DNA from: Hoeflea sp. BAL378
GTDB lineage: Bacteria; Pseudomonadota; Alphaproteobacteria; Rhizobiales; Rhizobiaceae
NCBI RefSeq assembly: GCF_000759435.1
Contig: NZ_JRJG01000001.1
Span: 62,001 to 126,000 of the forward strand
Length of the DNA stretch: 64,000 nucleotides
Direction of reading: 5' to 3'
Position 1 is the stretch's first letter, and every line of letters starts with the position of its first letter. Under the pieces are notes generated by a model. The model ran no database searches. It was not told the DNA's origin and worked only from the letters and a program-made list of their open reading frames with translations. Below, one piece after another: positions 57,234 through 64,000 of this stretch. A program made the translations under genes and the position numbers.

Positions 57234-59174
57234 ATGATGAAAGACGCGCGGGACATGACCTCCAGAGCGCGCGGCCTCTTTTGGCTGCGCAGCCTTCCGG
57301 CTGTCCTGTGCATCGGTCTGGCGGGGATCGTGGTTTCCGCTCCGGCCGGCGCTTTCGAGATCTTCGGATTGAAGCTGTTCGAGGAAGATGAGCCGGCGGC
57401 GATCGAAATCGTCGATCCGCTCGCCTACACGGTCACGCTCGAGGTGGAGGGCGCCGATCCGGACGGCGCGTTGCGTGAACAGCTTGTCGCTGCGTCGCAA
57501 CTGATGCGCGGCGCGGAGGACCCGGTGCCGGGCTCGATCGGCCTCATCCAGCGGGCAAATGGGGATTTCGAACAACTGGTGGCGGCGCTCTACGAGAACG
57601 CCCGCTATGCCGGCGAGGTGCGGATCCTGCTCAACGGACGGCCGCTGGCCGATCTGCCGCCCGATGCGGACCTGTCGGGCGCCGAACCCGTGCCGGTGCG
57701 GATCCTGGTGGCGCCGGGCAAGCAGTTCCGCTTCGGCGACATCGTCATCCGCGACGCCGACGGCCAGGCCTATGCCGCCCGGGAGCAGGGGCTGGTGACG
57801 GGCGAAATCGCCCGCTCGACCGTGATTCTCGACGCCGAGACCGCCCTGGTCCGCGAACTCGAAAAGGCCGGCCATCCGCTTGCCCAGGTCTCCGGCCGCG
57901 ATGTCGTGGCCGACCATGCCCGCGGTGTGCTCGACGTGGCGCTGTTGCTCGACGCCGGGCCGGTCGCGCCCTTCGGGTCGACGTCGGTCGAGGGCGCCGA
58001 AAGCGTCGATTCCGCCTTCATCGCCCGGATGACCGGCATCCCCGAAGGCGAGCGCTATGATCCGGAAGACCTTGCCGCGGCGGAAAAGCGCCTGCGGGCG
58101 CTTGAGGTGTTCTCGAGCGTCACCGTGCGCGGCGCCGACAGCCTGTCGGCCGATGGCGCGGTGCCGGTGCAGGTGACCGTGTCGGAACGCAAGCATCGCT
58201 ATCTCGGCGCGGGCGCCACCTATTCGTCGACCGACGGCGGCGGGCTGGAGGCCTATTGGGGCCACCGCAACCTGTTCGGCCACGCCGAGAAACTGCGCAT
58301 CGAGGGATCGGTGAGCAGGCTGGGCGCGACCAGCGAGACCAAGGACCTGACCTATCGCGGTGCGGTGCTGTTCGAAAAGCCCGGCGTGCTCGGGCCCGCC
58401 TCCAAATTCACCTCGCGGCTCGAGGTCGAGCAGGAGAATCCCGACGCCTTCCGCAGGTTCTCGGTCGAGGGCGCCGTGGGCATCACTTATGAGCTCACCG
58501 AGACGCAGACCGTCTCCGCCGGCATCGATGTCGAATATGCCGAGCTCACCGACAGTTTCAACGTCGATCTTGAGACCATCACCGTCGCGCTGCCGCTCGA
58601 ATATGTCCGCGACACGCGCGACAACGAGCTCAACCCGACGACGGGCACGCGGCTGGCGCTGCTGGTCGAGCCCGCGCATGAGATCAATGCGGGCGCGACC
58701 TTCGTCAAGCTGCGCGCCGAAGCCTCCGCCTACCGCGCGCTTGACGCCGAAAAGCGCTTCGTCGCCGCCGGACGGCTCGCCGCCGGGTCGATCTATGGCG
58801 CCGACCTGGCCCAGATCCCGGCAAACCGGCGGTTCTACGCCGGCGGCGGCGGCTCGGTGCGCGGCTACGGCTACCAGGACATCGGCCCGGTCAACGCTCT
58901 GGGAAATCCGACCGGCGGCCGGTCGCTGCTTGAAGCCTCGGCGGAGCTGCGCATCGGCATCACCGAGACGATCGGCCTGGTGCCGTTCGTCGATGTGGGC
59001 CTGGTTTCCGCCAACGAGGATTTCTCCGGCTCCGAATTCAAGGCCGGCGCCGGCCTTGGCCTTCGTTACCGGACCCCGTTCGGCCCGCTGCGCATCGATG
59101 TCGCGGTGCCGTTGAACAAGGGTCCCCTGGATCCCGACTATGGAATTTATGCCGGGATCGGGCAGGCGTTCTGA
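57234..59174 (+). CDS. tamA: Translocation and assembly module subunit TamA
   Basis: This 646-residue outer-membrane protein of the Omp85 family has an N-terminal signal sequence (LPAVLCIGLAGIVVSAPAGA), three POTRA-type periplasmic repeats (about 60-300) and a C-terminal beta barrel (about 310-646) with YAGGGGSVRGYGYQD and the closing segment PDYGIYAGIGQAF ending in Phe. With TamB it inserts autotransporters and other proteins into the outer membrane. Two ATGs (57234 and 57237) are possible and the ribosome site is weak. tamB starts one base after its stop. Confidence 0.93.
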   Translation: MMKDARDMTSRARGLFWLRSLPAVLCIGLAGIVVSAPAGAFEIFGLKLFEEDEPAAIEIVDPLAYTVTLEVEGADPDGALREQLVAASQLMRGAEDPVPGSIGLIQRANGDFEQLVAALYENARYAGEVRILLNGRPLADLPPDADLSGAEPVPVRILVAPGKQFRFGDIVIRDADGQAYAAREQGLVTGEIARSTVILDAETALVRELEKAGHPLAQVSGRDVVADHARGVLDVALLLDAGPVAPFGSTSVEGAESVDSAFIARMTGIPEGERYDPEDLAAAEKRLRALEVFSSVTVRGADSLSADGAVPVQVTVSERKHRYLGAGATYSSTDGGGLEAYWGHRNLFGHAEKLRIEGSVSRLGATSETKDLTYRGAVLFEKPGVLGPASKFTSRLEVEQENPDAFRRFSVEGAVGITYELTETQTVSAGIDVEYAELTDSFNVDLETITVALPLEYVRDTRDNELNPTTGTRLALLVEPAHEINAGATFVKLRAEASAYRALDAEKRFVAAGRLAAGSIYGADLAQIPANRRFYAGGGGSVRGYGYQDIGPVNALGNPTGGRSLLEASAELRIGITETIGLVPFVDVGLVSANEDFSGSEFKAGAGLGLRYRTPFGPLRIDVAVPLNKGPLDPDYGIYAGIGQAF

Positions 59175-59175
59175 C

Positions 59176-62100
59176 ATGGCCGCTGAGAAAAAAGCCAAAT
59201 CCCGTCCGGGCATGCTCTGGCGCGTGCTGCGCTGGATCGCCATCCTGATTCTCGTCGTTATCGCCCTGCTGGTGGTCGTGTTCGCGACCACGCCCGGGGG
59301 ACGGATGATCGCGCTGACGCTCAACCGGCTTGGGTCCAGTCCCGGACAGAGCGTGGAGATCGACCGCATCGATGGGCTCTTGTCGGGCTCGACGCGGATC
59401 GGCCATGTGATGCTCACCGACGCCGCCGGCGAGCCCTGGCTGCTGCTCAAGGGCATTCACATCGACTGGTCGCCGCTGGCGCTGGTGAGCGCCGCGTTCG
59501 AAGTCGACAGCCTGACCATCGACCGGGTGGAATTGGCGCGCCTGCCGGCGCCGGGCGAGGACCCGGCCGAAGGCGGCGCGGTGATGCTGCCGCTGGCCTT
59601 CGACATCAAGCGGTTCGAAGCCGCCGACATCGTTGTGGGCGAGCCGGTGGCGGGGCGGATCGCGCGGTTCGAGGCGAGGGGCAGCGCCCAGGTCGATGGG
59701 TCGCTCTCCACCGTGCTTGCCGACCTGGTGGTGCAGCGCACCGACGGCGTCGGCGGCGAGCTGACGCTCGATGCCGACTATCAGGAGGCGGAGGACCTGT
59801 TCAACGTCTCGGCCAAGCTGAGCGAACCCGCGGGCGGCGTCATGGCCAATCTGCTGGGACTGTCGCCCGACGACGCCATCAGCCTGACCGCCACGTCGCA
59901 GGGGTCGCTCACCGACTGGCAGCTCAACGCCAACGGCCTGATCGACGACGAGATCGTGGCGGAAGCGACCGTGCGGATGACCGCGGGCGAAGCGGGCGAG
60001 GCGGTGTCGATCGAGGCCAGCGGCCTGTTCGAACGGTTCCTGCCGCCGTCGCTGAGCCAGATCGTCGCCGGGCGCAGCGAGCTGCTGCTCGAGGGGCTGA
60101 TCGAGCCGGAGCGCACCGGCGCGGTCATCGACGTCTTCACCTTCTCCTCCGCGCGACTGAGCGCCCAGGGGCGCGGACGCGTGGCGCGGGAAGGCGAGGT
60201 GGATCTGACTTTGTCGGTGGCGCCGCAGCCCGGCGCCGGCGACCTGAGCTTCGGCGAGGGCGCCTCGCGCGTCAGTCTCGCCGTTCCCGCAGCCGACATC
60301 CGCGTCACCGGCAGCGCCGAGGAAGCCGCCGTCACTGTCGAGGTCGCGACGGACCGGGTGGCGGGCTCCGGCTACAGCGCCGATGCGGTCACCGCGGTCG
60401 CCGATTTCAAGCAATTTTCGCTCGCGACCCGCAGCGGCGCCGGGACGCTATCCTTGAAGATCGGCGCGGTGGGATCCAGCAACGACATTGTCGCGCGCGC
60501 CGTGGCCGGCGGGGTCACCCTGTCGGGAGACGTCGCGCTCGGCGAAGACGGCGCGATCGCCAGCAACCGGATCGATGTCAAGACGGGCGTGGCCGAGATG
60601 GCCGTCGAGGGCGTGTCCTACGATGCCGCGGGCGCCTTGCAGGCGCGTCTCGCCGGCACGGTCCGCACGGCGGTGCTGTCCGACCAGGCGCCCGGGATCC
60701 TGGGGCCCGACGCGCGCTTTGCCGGGGAAGTCTCGCTCGACGAGGCCGGCGCGCTTGCGGTCAGGGATTTCCAGCTCGCCTCAGAATACGCCACCGCCTC
60801 GGGCGGCGTGGCGCTTTCGGGTGCCGGCGAGATCGCCGGCGACATCGAGGCCAGCCTGTCGCGGCTCGCGGGCGTGAACGAGGCCGTCTCCGGCGGCCTC
60901 GCTCTCGCGGCGACCGTCTCCGGGAGAAGCGCGGCGCCGGCCTTCGAGGCGCGGATCACCGGACAGTCGCTGAGCGTGGAGGGCCGCGATCTCTCGGATC
61001 TGGTGCTCGAGGCCAGCGGCGTGGCCGATCCGGCCGCACCACAGGCGAATATCGGCCTCACCGGAACGCTGGAGGGGCGCCCCATCAAGGGCAGCGTCGT
61101 GGTGGCGCAGGCCGATGGCGCGGTGAGGATCGATCCGTTGAGACTCGAGGTGGCGGACAATCTGATTTCGGGCACCCTGGTGCTCGACGAGGCCTACCGG
61201 CCGACGGGCGCGATCGAGCTCGACATCAAGGATCTGGGTTCGCTGTCGGCGCTGGCGCTGCAGACCGTCAAGGGCAGCGGCGGCGGGACGATCAAGTTCG
61301 AGGTGGTGGACGGCCGGTCGGTCGCCGACATCGCGCTCGGATTTCCCGAAATCACCGACGCGGGCTTCTCGCTCCGCGACGCCCGGCTGACGGCGACCAT
61401 CGCCGACCTGCTGGGGACGCCAAAGCCCGAGGGAAAGCTGGACGTGGCGGCGCTGAGCGCCGGCACCACCGATGTCTCCGGCCTCGCGGCCACCTTCTCG
61501 CAGGCCCAGGGCTGGACCGTGATCGAGGGCAAGGCCCAGGCCGCCGGATTTCCCGTCGTGATCGAGGCGCGGGTGCGCCAGGGCGATGCGGGCATCGAGC
61601 TCGAGGTCGAAACCGGCCGCACGTCCTATGAGGGCCTCGCCATCGTCCTGACCGAGCCGGCGCGGGTTGTGGTCAAGGACGGCACGGCGCGCATCGAGCA
61701 ACTGACGATCTCGCCCGGCGGCGGCACGGTGGCGGTGTCGGGCACGGCCGGCGAGGCGCTCAACATCGACCTGGCGATCTCGAACCTGCCGCTCACGGCG
61801 GTCAATGCGCTGGCGCCGGGCGCCGGGCTCTCGGGTTCGGTCTCGGGCCAGGTGAGGGTCCGCGGCACGGGGTCGGCTCCGGTCGTCAGCTATGATCTCA
61901 ACGCCAGCGCCGTCCGCGCCGCCGCGGCCTCCGCGGTGGCCGACGTGCCGCTGTCGATCACGGCCACCGGCGGGCTCACCGGCGGACGGCTGCGCTTTGA
62001 CGCGCGCGCCAATGGCGGCGGGTTGGCCTTCACCGCCGCGGGCGGGCTCGACACCGGCGGCGCGCGTTCGATCTCCGCCACCGTCAACGGCACCGCGCCG

Positions 62101-63366
62101 TTCTCGCTTCTGTCCGCGCCGCTGGCCCGGCAGGGGCTGGGACTGACCGGCGCGGCGCAGATCGACATGGACATCGGCGGCACGCTGGGCGGGGTGCGGA
62201 TTTCAGGCACGGTGCGGACCTCGGACGCGCGGCTGGTCGATGCCCGCTCGGGCATCGCCATCACCGGCCTGAGCGCCGAGATCGGGCTCTCGCCGGACCA
62301 GGCCAACATCCGGTCGCTTTCGGGCGAATTGTCCTCGGGCGGGCGGATCACCGGTTCGGGCACCGTCGGGCTTGACGCCTCCGCCAGTTTTCCGGCCGAT
62401 CTGCAGCTCAAGGTCGAGCGCGGCCGCTATGCCGACGGCAAGACCGTGGCGACGCGCTTCGACGCCGATCTGGCGCTCACCGGTCCGCTGACGAACGCCC
62501 CCAAGCTGTCCGGCACCGTGGCGCTGGATGAGACCACGATCACCGTTCCCGACACGCTCCCGAGCTCGATCTCGCAATTGAACGTGACGCACGAGAATGC
62601 CTCGGCGCAGGTCCGGTCCCAGGCCGAGCGCCTGTCGGGCGGCAGCGCCGGCGGCTCGTCGGCGGGCCTGGCGCTCGATGTCGAGGTGCGGGCGGGCCGT
62701 CTGTTCGTCCGTGGCAGGGGCATGGATGTGGAGCTTGGCGGATCGGTGCGGCTGACCGGCACCACCGGCGCGCCGGTCGCCGCGGGCGGGTTCGACCTCA
62801 GACGCGGCCGGCTCAGCATTCTCGGCCAGAGGCTGAATTTCGACAGCGGCTCCCTGGGTTTCGCCGGCTCCGTGGTGCCGATCCTCAATCTGGCGGCGAC
62901 GAGCCGCTCGGGGTCGACGACGGTCACGGTGCGGGTGACCGGTCCCGCCGATTCGCCGGACTTCAGTTTCAGCTCCAGCCCTGAACTGCCGGAGGACGAA
63001 GTGCTGGCGCAGTTGGTGTTCGGCCGCTCGATGAGCAGCCTGTCGCCGCTGCAGATCGCCCAGCTCGCCGAGGCCGTCGGCCAGTTGACCGGCGCGGTCA
63101 AGGGCGGCGGGCTGGTGGAGCAGCTTCGCCGCGCCACCGGCGTCGACGACATCGACGTGCGCACCGACGAGGAGACCGGCGACACGTCGCTCGGCGTCGG
63201 CAAATATCTCAACGACCGGACCTATCTCGGCCTCGAGAGCGGCGGCTCGGCCGGCGACGGCAAGGCCCGGATCGATCTCGACATCGGCAAGGGCATCAAG
63301 CTGCGCGGCGAGGCCGGCTCCAGCGGCGAAACCAAGGGCGGCATCTTCTTCGAACGCGAATATTGA
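59176..63366 (+). CDS. tamB: Translocation and assembly module subunit TamB
   Basis: This 1396-residue protein has a single N-terminal membrane helix (about 20-40, RWIAILILVVIALLVVVFAT), a very long periplasmic stretch of beta repeats, and the C-terminal DUF490/TamB domain (about 1040-1396; LPEDEVLAQLVFGRSMSSLS near 1275) that docks on TamA. It ends in FFEREY. It spans the periplasm and is thought to feed proteins or lipids to the outer membrane. The ATG at 59176 follows the tamA stop directly. Length is typical for the group. Confidence 0.95.
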   Translation: MAAEKKAKSRPGMLWRVLRWIAILILVVIALLVVVFATTPGGRMIALTLNRLGSSPGQSVEIDRIDGLLSGSTRIGHVMLTDAAGEPWLLLKGIHIDWSPLALVSAAFEVDSLTIDRVELARLPAPGEDPAEGGAVMLPLAFDIKRFEAADIVVGEPVAGRIARFEARGSAQVDGSLSTVLADLVVQRTDGVGGELTLDADYQEAEDLFNVSAKLSEPAGGVMANLLGLSPDDAISLTATSQGSLTDWQLNANGLIDDEIVAEATVRMTAGEAGEAVSIEASGLFERFLPPSLSQIVAGRSELLLEGLIEPERTGAVIDVFTFSSARLSAQGRGRVAREGEVDLTLSVAPQPGAGDLSFGEGASRVSLAVPAADIRVTGSAEEAAVTVEVATDRVAGSGYSADAVTAVADFKQFSLATRSGAGTLSLKIGAVGSSNDIVARAVAGGVTLSGDVALGEDGAIASNRIDVKTGVAEMAVEGVSYDAAGALQARLAGTVRTAVLSDQAPGILGPDARFAGEVSLDEAGALAVRDFQLASEYATASGGVALSGAGEIAGDIEASLSRLAGVNEAVSGGLALAATVSGRSAAPAFEARITGQSLSVEGRDLSDLVLEASGVADPAAPQANIGLTGTLEGRPIKGSVVVAQADGAVRIDPLRLEVADNLISGTLVLDEAYRPTGAIELDIKDLGSLSALALQTVKGSGGGTIKFEVVDGRSVADIALGFPEITDAGFSLRDARLTATIADLLGTPKPEGKLDVAALSAGTTDVSGLAATFSQAQGWTVIEGKAQAAGFPVVIEARVRQGDAGIELEVETGRTSYEGLAIVLTEPARVVVKDGTARIEQLTISPGGGTVAVSGTAGEALNIDLAISNLPLTAVNALAPGAGLSGSVSGQVRVRGTGSAPVVSYDLNASAVRAAAASAVADVPLSITATGGLTGGRLRFDARANGGGLAFTAAGGLDTGGARSISATVNGTAPFSLLSAPLARQGLGLTGAAQIDMDIGGTLGGVRISGTVRTSDARLVDARSGIAITGLSAEIGLSPDQANIRSLSGELSSGGRITGSGTVGLDASASFPADLQLKVERGRYADGKTVATRFDADLALTGPLTNAPKLSGTVALDETTITVPDTLPSSISQLNVTHENASAQVRSQAERLSGGSAGGSSAGLALDVEVRAGRLFVRGRGMDVELGGSVRLTGTTGAPVAAGGFDLRRGRLSILGQRLNFDSGSLGFAGSVVPILNLAATSRSGSTTVTVRVTGPADSPDFSFSSSPELPEDEVLAQLVFGRSMSSLSPLQIAQLAEAVGQLTGAVKGGGLVEQLRRATGVDDIDVRTDEETGDTSLGVGKYLNDRTYLGLESGGSAGDGKARIDLDIGKGIKLRGEAGSSGETKGGIFFEREY

Positions 63367-63505
63367 GCCGTTTCAGCCGCTTCTCACCGCAAGTTGAGAT
63401 TTCGTGACGTCCATTTCCCGACCGGAAACGATCGCTGCGATTGAAAACCGGACCGCTGTGGCCCATCTCACACTCAGACACGACAACCCTCAAGGGAGCC
63501 ACGGC

Positions 63506-63955
63506 ATGACCAAGACCTTTGCCCGGACCGACGACGCCATCGCGAAGCTCACGCCCGAACAGTTCCGGGTGACCCAGCAGAACGGCACCGAGCGGCCGTT
63601 CACCGGCGAATACAATGACAACAAGGCGGTAGGCATTTATGTCGACATCGTCTCGGGCGAGCCGCTGTTTGCCTCCTCCGACAAGTTCGAGAGCGGCTGC
63701 GGCTGGCCGAGCTTCACCAAGCCGATCGAGCCCGCGCATGTGGCGGAACTTCGCGACGTGAGCCACGGCATGGTGCGCACCGAAGTCCGCTCCAGGCATG
63801 GCGACAGCCATCTCGGCCACGTGTTCCCGGACGGGCCGCAGGACCGCGGCGGGCTCAGATACTGCATCAATTCCGCATCCTTGCGGTTCGTGCCCAAAGC
63901 CGACATGGTGACTGAGGGCTATGGCGATTATCTTGACCAGGTGGAGGATATCTAG
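63506..63955 (+). CDS. msrB: Peptide-methionine (R)-S-oxide reductase MsrB (no zinc site)
   Basis: This 149-residue repair enzyme reduces methionine-R-sulfoxide. The catalytic cysteine is in [11 protein letters not shown] (about 119-129) and a second Cys is in [10 protein letters not shown] (about 70). The two CxxC zinc motifs of many MsrB proteins are missing: the usual CxxCxxPLF reads DIVSGEPLF here. AAGGGAGCC precedes the ATG at 63506. msrA begins one base after its stop, so the pair is an operon that repairs both sulfoxide forms. Confidence 0.95.
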   Translation: MTKTFARTDDAIAKLTPEQFRVTQQNGTERPFTGEYNDNKAVGIYVDIVSGEPLFASSDKFESGCGWPSFTKPIEPAHVAELRDVSHGMVRTEVRSRHGDSHLGHVFPDGPQDRGGLRYCINSASLRFVPKADMVTEGYGDYLDQVEDI

Positions 63956-64000
63956 ATGAGCGAGCGCGCAGTTCTGGCCGGCGGATGTTTCTGGGGCATG
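63956..64000 (+). CDS. msrA: Peptide-methionine (S)-S-oxide reductase MsrA, 5' end only
   Basis: The ATG at 63956 directly follows the msrB stop and opens 15 codons (MSERAVLAGGCFWGM) before the window ends. GGCFWG is the active-site motif of MsrA, with the catalytic cysteine. Only the N terminus is visible. Confidence 0.9.
   Translation, partial: MSERAVLAGGCFWGM

Overview
The window looks like a chromosomal segment of an alphaproteobacterium of the order Hyphomicrobiales (Rhizobiales), probably near the Phyllobacteriaceae/Rhizobiaceae. The evidence is high GC, a complete nuoA-N operon with a long NuoE tail, a rhizobial-type suf operon that starts with a NifS-like desulfurase, the short prolyl-tRNA synthetase, an RNase J gene behind nuoN-birA, and promoter-like sites of the CTTGAC-N17-CTATAT kind. 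Genus cannot be fixed from this sequence alone.

Layout. 1-14.8 kb is accessory catabolism: the tail of a RidA-family gene, a LysR regulator, a five-gene minus-strand operon for a molybdenum hydroxylase (FAD, 2Fe-2S and Mo subunits, a dihydroxyphthalate-decarboxylase-like protein and a CoxG-like protein), a divergent plus-strand set (zinc-free MDR oxidoreductase, acyl-CoA ligase, hotdog thioesterase, AbrB-type membrane protein), and a tcuAB pair facing a GntR regulator across a TTGTATACAA operator. 15.1-15.5 kb holds tRNA-Val (minus) and tRNA-Asp (plus). 16-35.9 kb is core: nuoABCDEFGHIJKLMN with two copies of a helix-hairpin-helix module (NuoE tail and a separate protein after NuoF), then birA, rnj, a methylmalonyl-CoA-epimerase-like gene and two small genes.

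35.9-36.3 kb has a good candidate for an unannotated minus-strand small RNA with its own promoter and terminator. 36.3-39.7 kb is proS, lolC/E and lolD. 39.7-43.9 kb is a small accessory patch: an aldo-keto reductase and MerR pair with a classic 19-bp-spacer MerR promoter, a broken duplicate of the lolD 3' end, and a lower-GC lone KAP-family P-loop NTPase. 44-53.6 kb is the iron-sulfur assembly (suf) operon behind a probable Irr (ICE) box. It is interrupted between sufB and sufC by paired 29-bp inverted repeats (REPIN-like) surrounding a GIY-YIG nuclease gene; a further copy lies after sufA. 53.9-64 kb has a dimethylglycine/sarcosine-dehydrogenase-like flavoprotein, a DUF1993 gene, tamA-tamB for outer-membrane assembly, msrB, and the start of msrA.

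The most interesting signals are the candidate small RNA at 36.1 kb, the REPIN-like family linked to a GIY-YIG nuclease inside the suf operon, the lone KAP NTPase beside a decayed lolD duplicate, the molybdenum-hydroxylase cluster of unknown substrate, and the duplicated helix-hairpin-helix module in the complex I operon.
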